Below are positions 1-5,188 of a DNA stretch of 5,549 nt, one piece after another. Made by a program: the position numbers and the translations under genes. A model generated the notes under the pieces. That model ran no database searches. It was not told where the DNA came from and worked only from the letters and a program-made list of their open reading frames with translations. Positions within the stretch are counted from its first letter, which is position 1. Every line of letters begins with the position of its first letter. The stretch comes from Hodarchaeum sp048939725 (GTDB lineage Archaea > Asgardarchaeota > Heimdallarchaeia > Hodarchaeales > Hodarchaeaceae): positions 1 to 5,549 of the forward strand of contig JBHLPG010000270.1 of the NCBI GenBank assembly GCA_048939725.1. The letters are read 5' to 3'.

Positions 1-38
1 CCTCCCCCAGTACCAGTAAAAAGATAAACATAACCCAT
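1..38 (-). CDS. Probable cob(I)alamin/cobyrinate adenosyltransferase, 5' end only
   Basis: Only the first 12 complete codons are inside the window; the gene runs leftwards off the edge. The peptide reads MGYVYLFTGTGG, and the next, incomplete codon begins GG and so also encodes Gly. This resembles the N-terminus of CobA/CobO-type ATP:corrinoid adenosyltransferases, which begin with a short beta strand followed at once by a P-loop (typically YTGDGKGKTT). Such enzymes transfer the adenosyl group of ATP to cobalt of reduced corrinoids in the cytoplasm. The ATG at 36-38 is preceded by a purine-rich AAAGGAAAG (minus strand, about 49-57), a plausible ribosome binding site, and an in-frame stop lies at 63-65, so the start is well bounded. 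The P-loop here reads GTGGG rather than the bacterial GDGKGK, which may be an archaeal variant. With so few residues, another P-loop protein cannot be excluded. Confidence 0.5.
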   Translation of the reverse strand, partial: MGYVYLFTGTGG

Positions 39-225
39 TCCAATCGACTTTCCTTTGTTGAATCATAGAAATTTGTATAGATCACAGACTAATTTTTTAT
101 GATAATTAATCCTTTCCTTGAGATTGAAGGAAAAATATCAAAGCGCATATCTAGCTTCCACTTAAAATTATAGAAAATAAGAATACAGTAAAACATTCGA
201 TATTGGTGAGATTAGAGGTTGTGTG
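39..225. other. Intergenic region upstream of the adenosyltransferase
   Basis: No convincing coding sequence is seen on either strand. For the minus-strand gene at the left edge there are two TATA-like stretches, around 70-82 (CTATACAAATT on the minus strand) and 91-104 (ATCATAAAAAATTAG). The second would leave a leader of about 30 bases containing the AAAGGAAAG ribosome binding site. A perfect inverted repeat sits just upstream of it and is listed separately. Confidence 0.4.
113..133. repeat. Perfect 7-bp inverted repeat (TTTCCTT / AAGGAAA)
   Basis: TTTCCTT at 113-119 and AAGGAAA at 127-133 are exact reverse complements around a 7-base spacer, GAGATTG. On the minus strand it lies about 10-20 bases upstream of the TATA-like stretch at 91-104, where an activator site would be expected. 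It could also be an RNA hairpin if transcription from the upstream microprotein reads through. It is A/T-rich and short, so chance is possible. Confidence 0.35.
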
Positions 226-339
226 TTAACCCCCCATTAATGGTGGGATTAATATCATGTAGGCTGCAATTACAGCAATCGCAACAATAGCGATAGCGAC
301 CAATATCAATATTGGATTTATTTCTCCTTCTTCAGCCAT
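226..339 (-). CDS. 37-residue single-span membrane microprotein, unknown function
   Basis: This short reading frame translates to an acidic head, MAEEGEINP (residues 1-9), one strongly hydrophobic segment of about 22 residues (10-31, built almost only of I, L, V and A), and a short tail with PP and a terminal GG (32-37). That layout predicts a single membrane helix; the acidic N-terminus would tend to stay outside by the positive-inside rule, though there are no Lys or Arg residues at all to orient it. The gene signals support expression: GAGATGAT lies 5 bases before the ATG as a ribosome binding site, and a good TATA box (TATAAAATAA, 401-410) lies about 62 bases upstream of the start. It sits between the tRNA gene and the adenosyltransferase on the same strand. 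I do not recognise the family; it is shorter than Sec61-beta/SecG and lacks that family's N-terminal part. No function is proposed. Confidence 0.6.
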   Translation of the reverse strand: MAEEGEINPILILVAIAIVAIAVIAAYMILIPPLMGG

Positions 340-389
340 TTATATCATCTCTTCAATGGAGTTTGTGTCTAATTTGTCATTTATATCAT
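337..389. repeat. 12-bp direct repeat CATTTATATCAT, one copy at the microprotein start codon
   Basis: CATTTATATCAT occurs at 337-348 and again, identical, at 378-389, 41 bases apart. On the minus strand each copy reads ATGATATAAATG. In the copy at 337-348 the final ATG is the start codon of the microprotein and the first half overlaps its ribosome binding site. In the copy at 378-389 the final ATG opens a three-codon frame (ATG ACA AAT TAG). The second copy would lie near the predicted transcription start. Confidence 0.5.
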
Positions 390-400
390 TGTATTGTCCT

Positions 401-410
401 TTATTTTATA
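401..410 (-). promoter_or_regulatory. TATA box of the microprotein gene
   Basis: The minus strand reads ACTATAAAATAAAGG here, a close match to an archaeal TATA box. Transcription would start about 25 bases downstream, near 375-380, leaving a leader of roughly 40 bases before the ATG at 339. There is no competing gene that would explain the motif. Confidence 0.5.
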
Positions 411-477
411 GTTTTTGGAAAATATAATAGACCAAGAATTTTACAAAATGCGATTAATTTCATTAATTAGAAATAGA

Positions 478-606
<129 letters not shown>

Positions 607-628
607 ATCCACAACTGTTGTTTTAATG

Positions 629-641
629 ATTTGTATATTCC
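629..641 (-). promoter_or_regulatory. TATA box of the tRNA-Thr gene
   Basis: The minus strand reads GGAATATACAAAT, centred about 29 bases upstream of the mature 5' end at 606. This is the expected distance for a TATA box that drives an archaeal tRNA with a very short leader. A GG just upstream could be part of the TFB-recognition element. Confidence 0.5.
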
Positions 642-710
642 AAAGTTTCAATAATATAGTTTATGTACATTTGAAAAAATATTGCTCTTTGTAGGTATTC
701 GAAGCAGAAT

Positions 711-750
711 CTTTTTTATTTCATCGAACTTAACAATCCAAGTAAATTAT
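711..750 (+). promoter_or_regulatory. Candidate promoter of the ACT-hom operon
   Basis: Two A/T-rich boxes lie just before the ACT gene: TTTTTTATTT at 712-721 and TAAATTAT at 742-749. The first would place transcription near 745, the second near 770. Because no Shine-Dalgarno sequence is visible before any candidate start of the gene, a leaderless transcript is likely, and the box used would decide the start codon. Confidence 0.35.
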
Positions 751-766
751 GTGGTTTGTGCCCTAT

Positions 767-1267
767 ATGGAAATGTATTTTGAAGCTAAATTACCTGATG
801 TTCCCGGTGCTTTGATAAAGATATTAAAGCCCATAAGTGAATACAATGCGAATATTACAGAAATCGTTCATATACGGGAACGGCGCCAAGGGAATGTTAT
901 TCCTGTTGGATTTTATGTGACGATGGATAGCAAAGACGAGTTCCAATTATTAATTAAAGGGTTAAAGGAACAGGGGTTTGAAATCCTTGGCGTTAAAGAC
1001 TTAAAATCAGCTTACGAGATCACATATATCCTTATCGGACATGTGTTCGAATCAGATATCACATCAATGATTAAAAAGATATTTTCTATATCGGGGACCA
1101 TGGTGAAAGATGTTCATGCAAAGATAAGATCAGTTGAAGAGTATTCTACTGTGTCCTTTACGGTCGGGACTGAAAGGAAGGAAAACATCAAAACGATAAC
1201 AACTGTATTTGATAAACTTGCAAAAGAGCGCAAATTACACCTAATAAGACCCCTTGAATCCAAATAA
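767..1267 (+). CDS. Stand-alone tandem ACT-domain protein, partner of homoserine dehydrogenase
   Basis: The 166-residue protein consists of two ACT-like folds and nothing else. The first (about residues 2-75) has the typical strand then PDVPGAL turn at 10-16, an amphipathic helix, and NITEIVHIRE. The second (about 83-160) begins YEITYILIG and is more degenerate, lacking the PG turn. ACT domains bind amino acids and regulate biosynthetic enzymes. Its gene ends 19 bases before homoserine dehydrogenase, which lacks the C-terminal ACT domain found on bacterial Hom, so I infer that it acts in trans as the feedback module, probably sensing threonine or another aspartate-family product. The start is uncertain: in-frame ATGs at 749, 767 and 773 all lack a Shine-Dalgarno sequence; 767 is chosen because the residues from 749 (MWFVPY) lie outside the ACT fold. 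Function as a regulator is family-based inference. Confidence 0.82.
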   Translation: MEMYFEAKLPDVPGALIKILKPISEYNANITEIVHIRERRQGNVIPVGFYVTMDSKDEFQLLIKGLKEQGFEILGVKDLKSAYEITYILIGHVFESDITSMIKKIFSISGTMVKDVHAKIRSVEEYSTVSFTVGTERKENIKTITTVFDKLAKERKLHLIRPLESK

Positions 1268-1272
1268 TCCAT

Positions 1273-1281
1273 GAAGGTGAT
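1273..1281 (+). promoter_or_regulatory. Shine-Dalgarno sequence that fixes a TTG start of hom
   Basis: GAAGGTGAT lies five bases before TTG at 1287. It is the longest match in the window to the archaeal anti-Shine-Dalgarno sequence, and there is no ATG or GTG at this place, so the rare TTG start is well supported. Confidence 0.7.
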
Positions 1282-1286
1282 TAGTT

Positions 1287-2243
1287 TTGAGAGCTGTACT
1301 ATTAGGTTTTGGTAATGTAGGTCAAGGAACATTAAGATTGATTGTAGAGAAACAAATCGATTTGGAAATCATTGGTATAGCAAATAGCAAAGGAGCAATT
1401 GTAGGAAAAATCGATCCTATAAAGACATTAAATAGTGGTATTACAACAGCATCAAGATTCCGTGAAGGAATGTCCGGGTTAGATCTAATTGCAGAAACGG
1501 ATCCCGAGATGATTATCGAGATGACTCCAACGGATATTGTAGATGGCGGAGTCGGATTGTTACATATGAAGAAGGCATTGACTTCAGGAATTCATGTTGT
1601 AACAAGCAATAAGGGCCCCCTAGCATTAGCTTTTCCAGAATTAAAAACCTTGGCAGAAAACAACAACCTACATTTTAGGTATGAGGCAACCGTAGCAGGT
1701 GCGATTCCAATTTTTAATTTAAAGCTGCATTGTCTTCCACTCAACAAGGTTGAGCAAGTTCATGGGATATTAAATGGAACCACGAATTACATACTTAACG
1801 TAATGGAAGAGCGTGGGGGAGAGATGAGTTTAATCATCAAAGAAGCACAAGAGAAGGGTTACGCCGAAGCAGATCCCCAGGCAGATCTTGAAGGAATCGA
1901 TGCTGCAATTAAATTGGTGATCATTGCCAACGCTTTGCTCGGAAGGCGAGTTACATTAAAAGATGTATACCGTGAAGGAATAACGAATATTACTCCAGAG
2001 GCTTTCTCTTTAGCTTCAGAACATGGAGACACGATAAGATTGGTAGCATCGGCTGATGATGAATTACTTGAAGTAAGACCCAAGACCATCTCGAAAACAA
2101 ACACTCTTAATATTAGAGGTGCTTTAAACGCCATTATCCTTAGACTGGACACAATCGGAGACTTGACCTTGATAGGCCCCGGAGCTGGTGGTCTAGAAAC
2201 TGCCAATGCAGTAATTAATGATATTCTTGCTATTACTCACTAA
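1287..2243 (+). CDS. hom: Homoserine dehydrogenase, short form without ACT domain
   Basis: The enzyme reduces aspartate 4-semialdehyde to homoserine with NAD(P)H, the branch point to threonine, isoleucine and methionine, in the cytoplasm. The 318-residue protein has an N-terminal Rossmann domain with GFGNVG at 7-12, and TSNKGPLA at 106-113 with the conserved Lys109. The central substrate domain has EATVAGAIPI at 133-142, GILNGTTNYIL at 160-170 and EADPQADLEGIDAAIK at 194-209. Glu194, Asp205 and Lys209 align by spacing with the catalytic residues known from yeast Hom. The closing GPGAGGLETANAV (297-309) is also typical. It ends there, so there is no regulatory ACT domain; the upstream tandem-ACT protein likely supplies it. 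Translation starts at TTG (1287), favoured because GAAGGTGAT ends six bases earlier (1273-1281). All key residues are intact. Confidence 0.95.
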   Translation: MRAVLLGFGNVGQGTLRLIVEKQIDLEIIGIANSKGAIVGKIDPIKTLNSGITTASRFREGMSGLDLIAETDPEMIIEMTPTDIVDGGVGLLHMKKALTSGIHVVTSNKGPLALAFPELKTLAENNNLHFRYEATVAGAIPIFNLKLHCLPLNKVEQVHGILNGTTNYILNVMEERGGEMSLIIKEAQEKGYAEADPQADLEGIDAAIKLVIIANALLGRRVTLKDVYREGITNITPEAFSLASEHGDTIRLVASADDELLEVRPKTISKTNTLNIRGALNAIILRLDTIGDLTLIGPGAGGLETANAVINDILAITH

Positions 2244-2344
2244 AGGATGGATAATTTAATAAAGAGAATTTGGTGGTTAGGTTCGCATCGCATCAATTGA
2301 ATTTGTTAATGATTTCTGTTAGATTTTAGCTGTGTGGTGTTATT
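2244..2344 (+). other. 101-bp spacer between hom and pheA with possible internal promoter
   Basis: The gap is much longer than the 19 bases between the ACT gene and hom. It has an A/T-rich stretch ATAATTTAATAAAG near 2250-2263 that could serve as a TATA box, which would leave a leader of about 55-60 bases. GGTG at 2336-2339 is the likely ribosome binding site of pheA. No small coding frame is convincing. Confidence 0.3.
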
Positions 2345-3172
2345 GTGAAAGTTGCTTTTCAAGGAGAACATGGAGCCTACAGTGAACTTGCTGCAGTTCA
2401 GCTTTTTGGTAGGACGATTGAAACCATACCTTGCAAGACCTTCTCTGAAGTTTTTAATATAGTTGAAAAGGGAGATGCACATTACGGATTAATCCCTATC
2501 GAAAATTCGCTCGAAGGAAGCATAGGACAAAATTATGATCTATTACTGAAAACCGATCTAAAAGTTAGTGGTGAAACAATCCTAAGGATAGTTCACTGTT
2601 TAATAGCAAATAGAGGAGCATTTCTTGATAAAATTAAGAAAGTGTATTCCCATCCACAAGCTTTAGGGCAATGCCGAGAATTCTTGGAAGAGCTAAACAT
2701 CACGACTATCCCAGTTTATGATACTGCAGGTAGCGTTAAGATGGTAAAAGAATCAGGGGATAAAGATGCAGCTGGGATTGCAAGCGAACTAGCTGCTAAC
2801 ATTTATCATATGAAAATCCTCAAAAAAGGAATCGAAACCAACAAGAATAATTTTACTCGATTCTTTGTGATCTCTAAGAACGAAGCGCTACCAACGGGCG
2901 ATGACAAGACTTCACTAGTTTTTATGGCCCGTCATGAACCGGGATCATTATACCAAGCCTTAAAGGCCTTTGCTGATAAAAAAATAAATTTAACCAAGTT
3001 GGAGTCTCGCCCCATAATTGGAAAACCTTGGGAGTACCGGTTTTATTTAGATTTTATCGGTCATTTAGAGGAGCACCATATAAAGGAGGCTATAAAGGAT
3101 TTAAGAAAAAATTCAACCTTCGTAAGAGTAATTGGATCTTATCCTAAAGCCAACCATCCCAATCAGAAATGA
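2345..3172 (+). CDS. pheA: Prephenate dehydratase with C-terminal ACT domain
   Basis: The enzyme converts prephenate to phenylpyruvate with loss of water and CO2, the committed step to phenylalanine. The 275-residue length is the usual size for the monofunctional enzyme. The catalytic domain (about 1-180) shows AFQGEHGAYSE at 4-14, PIENSLEGSIGQNYDLL at 51-67, SHPQALGQC at 102-110, YDTAGSVKMV at 125-134, AAGIASELAA at 142-151 and the catalytic NNFTRFFVI at 168-176 with Thr171-Arg172-Phe173. The ACT domain (about 188-265) has HEPGSLYQAL at 197-206 and the ESRP motif at 220-223 that in this family binds phenylalanine for feedback inhibition. No chorismate mutase domain is fused. The start is GTG, with GGTG five bases upstream. 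It follows hom on the same strand and converges on proC, whose stop lies 20 bases beyond. Confidence 0.96.
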   Translation: MKVAFQGEHGAYSELAAVQLFGRTIETIPCKTFSEVFNIVEKGDAHYGLIPIENSLEGSIGQNYDLLLKTDLKVSGETILRIVHCLIANRGAFLDKIKKVYSHPQALGQCREFLEELNITTIPVYDTAGSVKMVKESGDKDAAGIASELAANIYHMKILKKGIETNKNNFTRFFVISKNEALPTGDDKTSLVFMARHEPGSLYQALKAFADKKINLTKLESRPIIGKPWEYRFYLDFIGHLEEHHIKEAIKDLRKNSTFVRVIGSYPKANHPNQK

Positions 3173-3192
3173 AATCCGCTACAATCTCGATT

Positions 3193-3996
3193 CTATACTT
3201 TCAATCGTTCGCGAATTACCTGTGCTCGTTTCGTAGCTTTCTCTACAGCCTTCATTAAAGCTTGTCTGATTTGACTCCCTTCGAGTTCAAAAATGGCTTC
3301 AATCGTTGTACCACCTGGAGTAGCTACCATGTCCTTAATTTGTACAGGATGCATTAGTGTCTCTAAAGCAAGTTTACCTGTACCCAGTACAGCTTGTGTC
3401 GAACTGCGTAAAGCAAGATTTCGAGATAGTCCAACCTTTAAGCCTGCATACATCAAAGCTTCAATTATAATCGATATGTAACCAGGTCCACTACCACTCA
3501 AGGCTGTTATTGCATCCATATCTTTTTCTTCAACTTCTTCGCATATTCCAAAATTGGTGAAGATTTGTTTTACTTTTTTCTTATCTTCAGGTGTGACATC
3601 CTCATCACAACAATAGGCAGTGAAAGATTCTTGGACCAAAACAGCGATATTAGGCATTGTACGGATAAATTTAGCCTTGGGGACCAGTTTCTTATAAAAG
3701 CCCAAAGGTAATGTCGCAGCGGTGGATATAATCAATTTTCCTTCAATTTCATTACTGATCTCCTTAAGAACTGGACCGGCGTTATTTGGCTTTACACAGA
3801 TGAAAATAATATCGGATTCCTTAGCAGCCTTTCGATTATCAGATGTTATTATTGCGCCGATTTTTTCTAGTTCTTTGGCTTTGTCGATATTTCGTCTAGT
3901 AGCAATTATTTTACCGTTGTAATTTTCCTTAAGTAAGGCGCTTACGATTGCTCCGCCAATAACTCCTGCGCCAATTACTGCAATATTATTTTTCAT
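3193..3996 (-). CDS. proC: Pyrroline-5-carboxylate reductase
   Basis: ProC reduces 1-pyrroline-5-carboxylate to L-proline with NAD(P)H, the last step of proline synthesis. The 267-residue protein has the family's usual length. It shows the Rossmann GAGVIGG at 9-15, CVKPN at 67-71, RTMPN at 112-116, ALSGSGPGY at 165-173, and the C-terminal helical dimer region with VLGTGKLALE (203-212) and VATPGGTTIEAI (224-235). The usual Ala in the GSGPA motif is Gly172 here, a mild variation. An alternative in-frame GTG at 4005 would add three residues. I prefer ATG at 3996, because the bases of that GTG and the next codon form GTGAT, a Shine-Dalgarno match like those of hom, lysW and lysX. A TATA box near 4080-4088 would give a leader of about 60 bases. 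It faces pheA tail to tail and follows the ACT regulator gene on the same strand. Confidence 0.95.
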   Translation of the reverse strand: MKNNIAVIGAGVIGGAIVSALLKENYNGKIIATRRNIDKAKELEKIGAIITSDNRKAAKESDIIFICVKPNNAGPVLKEISNEIEGKLIISTAATLPLGFYKKLVPKAKFIRTMPNIAVLVQESFTAYCCDEDVTPEDKKKVKQIFTNFGICEEVEEKDMDAITALSGSGPGYISIIIEALMYAGLKVGLSRNLALRSSTQAVLGTGKLALETLMHPVQIKDMVATPGGTTIEAIFELEGSQIRQALMKAVEKATKRAQVIRERLKV

Positions 3997-4066
3997 ATTA
4001 ATCACATTTTAGATGAGATGAGTTCAAGTAATGACTACTATTTTGACTCAGATTAGACTCGCAGAG

Positions 4067-4076
4067 TGACCATGGT
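4067..4076. promoter_or_regulatory. TGACCA-type site in the proC promoter
   Basis: TGACCATGGT contains the half-site TGACCA (4067-4072) followed directly by TGGT, so the core ACCATGGT (4069-4076) is a perfect palindrome. It lies about 8 bases downstream of the likely minus-strand TATA box, close to where polymerase would start. The same half-site forms a cluster upstream of the neighbouring ACT-domain gene, at a similar place relative to that TATA box. Binding by a repressor is inferred only. Confidence 0.35.
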
Positions 4077-4078
4077 TT

Positions 4079-4093
4079 GCTAATATATCTTTC
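4079..4093 (-). promoter_or_regulatory. Likely TATA box of proC
   Basis: The minus strand reads GAAAGATATATTAGC, with a TATA core at about 4081-4087. Transcription would start near 4055-4060, giving a leader of about 60 bases before ATG at 3996. The 175-base gap to the upstream gene supports an independent promoter. Confidence 0.45.
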
Positions 4094-4180
4094 TTTTATG
4101 AGCGACACTGTTTACTTAGATGAGATCAAATTGTTGATGTTCATGAAGAAATTTATTAACTGCAAAAGCCCATAATGCTG

Positions 4181-4858
4181 CTAACTTTTTCTCTGATCTC
4201 CTTGTTTTCTAGTCTCCGCGACTAGATCTGTTAATGCTGCAAAGCCTTTACTGACGTCGTTCATATTTAGGATAAATATCGTATCTGTGAAGCAGCTCAG
4301 AGTTTCTTCGATGTTAATACCTTTCCTTGAAATTGCACTTACAAAGTTCAATAAACACCCTGGAGTAGTGACTAGATCCTTTGGACTTCTTAAGATAACA
4401 GCGGCTAGTTTTTGTCGTTTATCCAATACGTCTCTTGTGTTAAATTGGGAATAAATCTCACTGTACAAATTTTCATCAAATATCAAGGTGATTGCGGATA
4501 TACCCTCAACAACATTCAAGAAATCATGAGAAAAGTTCGATACTGTTTCACGGACTTTTTTCAAGTTATTCCTTGTTTTTTCAACTGATATTTTTGCTAC
4601 ATCGGTTCGGAGGTTAATAATACTGTTTGCTAGTACCTTGTTGACATCTCCCCGTTGGGGTTGATAGCTCACCTTTGCACGTTTCACTGCAGTTATTACA
4701 CTTTCTAGTTTCACTTTTCGACCAATGGTGTCGCTGATTTTTGGCATTATCATTCGGGCTATCGCACTGTAATTCCCATAATCCTTACGTAGAGCATCTT
4801 GTAATGGAAGATCATCATCGATGATTGTCTGTACAATTTTAGCAATGGAATTGACCAT
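4181..4858 (-). CDS. Putative regulator: possible N-terminal DNA-binding segment plus C-terminal ACT domain
   Basis: This 225-residue protein is not an enzyme I recognise. Residues 1-65 are helical and rich in basic residues, with DALRKDYGNYSAIARMI (21-37) and KVKLESVITAVKR (48-60). This pattern resembles a helix-turn-helix segment in archaeal ACT-containing proteins of unknown function, but the assignment is by eye. Residues about 85-130 may be a degenerate first ACT-like unit. Residues about 150-212 are a clear ACT domain: TTPGCLLNFVSAI (164-176) is the strand-turn-helix with its Pro-Gly, followed by KGINIEETLS (179-188), as in the aspartokinase type. I infer an amino-acid-sensing transcription regulator. 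The gene is divergent from lysW-lysX and lies upstream of proC, and its start region contains a TGACCA inverted repeat. GAAGTGA just upstream of ATG at 4858 is a plausible ribosome binding site. The effector is unknown. Confidence 0.7.
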   Translation of the reverse strand: MVNSIAKIVQTIIDDDLPLQDALRKDYGNYSAIARMIMPKISDTIGRKVKLESVITAVKRAKVSYQPQRGDVNKVLANSIINLRTDVAKISVEKTRNNLKKVRETVSNFSHDFLNVVEGISAITLIFDENLYSEIYSQFNTRDVLDKRQKLAAVILRSPKDLVTTPGCLLNFVSAISRKGINIEETLSCFTDTIFILNMNDVSKGFAALTDLVAETRKQGDQRKS

Positions 4859-4901
4859 TTTTGGTCACTTCATTTATTTTTAACATTATGTTGACCAAAA
4901 A
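4852..4901. promoter_or_regulatory. Cluster of three TGACCA half-sites (candidate operator)
   Basis: TGACCA at 4852-4857 and TGGTCA at 4862-4867 form an inverted repeat around TTTT that spans the start codon and leader of the ACT-domain gene. A third copy, TGACCA at 4892-4897, lies five bases from the divergent TATA box; extended, TTTTTGGTCA (4858-4867) and TGACCAAAAA (4892-4901) are a perfect 10-bp inverted repeat 24 bases apart. Their placement downstream of the TATA box fits repression of the minus-strand gene, possibly by its own product. The binding protein is inferred. Confidence 0.5.
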
Positions 4902-4902
4902 A

Positions 4903-4914
4903 TATATATAAACT
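4903..4914. promoter_or_regulatory. Divergent TATA box between the ACT regulator and lysW
   Basis: TATATATAAACT is a near-ideal archaeal TATA box and is nearly symmetric. Read on the minus strand it would start the ACT-domain gene near 4880, with a leader of about 20 bases containing its ribosome binding site. Read on the plus strand it would start lysW near 4935, with a leader of about 45 bases. A second plus-strand candidate, TTATAAAAA at 4955-4963, lies closer to lysW. Confidence 0.55.
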
Positions 4915-4933
4915 TTTCCACTTCCAAGATAGT

Positions 4934-4967
4934 CGGATTAACTAAAAAAATCAATTATAAAAATCCG
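4934..4967 (+). repeat. 6-bp inverted repeat in the lysW leader
   Basis: CGGATT (4934-4939) and AATCCG (4962-4967) are exact reverse complements separated by 22 A/T-rich bases. It ends four bases before the lysW Shine-Dalgarno sequence (4972-4977). It could be a protein site or a weak leader hairpin. Confidence 0.3.
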
Positions 4968-4981
4968 TAACGGTGATAGAA

Positions 4982-5158
4982 ATGAATGAAACGAAGTGTC
5001 CGGATTGCGACTCAGACATTGGAGTCCCTAAGGATTGCGTAACTGGTGAAATATTAAGCTGTCCAGATTGTGGACTTGAACTTGAAGTAAAGAAGTTAAG
5101 TAACGGGGATATCGAGCTAGTTGAATTAATTATTGAAGGCGAAGATTGGGGAGAGTAG
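4982..5158 (+). CDS. lysW: LysW, amino-group carrier protein for lysine/arginine synthesis
   Basis: LysW is a small acidic protein whose C-terminal glutamate is joined through its gamma-carboxyl to the amino group of alpha-aminoadipate (or glutamate, for arginine). It then carries the intermediate through the LysX/ArgX, LysZ, LysY, LysJ and LysK steps. This 58-residue protein has both family hallmarks: four zinc-binding cysteines in CPDC (6-9) and CPDC (27-30), and the exact C-terminal EDWGE motif at 54-58, with Glu58 the attachment site. The acidic stretch around 41-54 is the usual partner-docking surface. Start choice: ATG at 4982 has GGTGAT four bases upstream; a GTG at 4973 in frame is part of that ribosome binding site, so the longer 61-residue reading is unlikely. 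It is followed by lysX 30 bases downstream and is divergent from the ACT-domain regulator. Confidence 0.97.
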   Translation: MNETKCPDCDSDIGVPKDCVTGEILSCPDCGLELEVKKLSNGDIELVELIIEGEDWGE

Positions 5159-5188
5159 TTCTACAGGAAGTTGGGTGATTAAACTGAT

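Noticed and set aside
39..225. Cobalamin riboswitch upstream of the adenosyltransferase
   Set aside because: No B12-box-like sequence or multi-stem fold is visible, the leader is only about 30 bases, and this riboswitch class is essentially bacterial.
226..339. Microprotein as a Sec61-beta/SecG subunit
   Set aside because: It has one membrane helix, but it is only 37 residues long and lacks the family's longer N-terminal segment before the helix.
453..467. ATTAAT-TTC-ATTAAT hairpin downstream of the tRNA as a terminator
   Set aside because: The stem is only A-T pairs from a self-palindromic 6-mer and has no following T-run on the minus strand, so it is not better than chance.
1859..2206. 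115-residue open frame on the minus strand inside hom
   Set aside because: It is the antisense shadow of conserved homoserine dehydrogenase sequence; no ribosome binding site or family motif supports it.
4098..4175. 25-residue plus-strand frame (MSDTVYLDEIK...) between the ACT regulator and proC
   Set aside because: It has no ribosome binding site, and the only TATA-like box is about 10 bases before the ATG, too close to drive it. It is more simply explained as chance in the proC promoter region.
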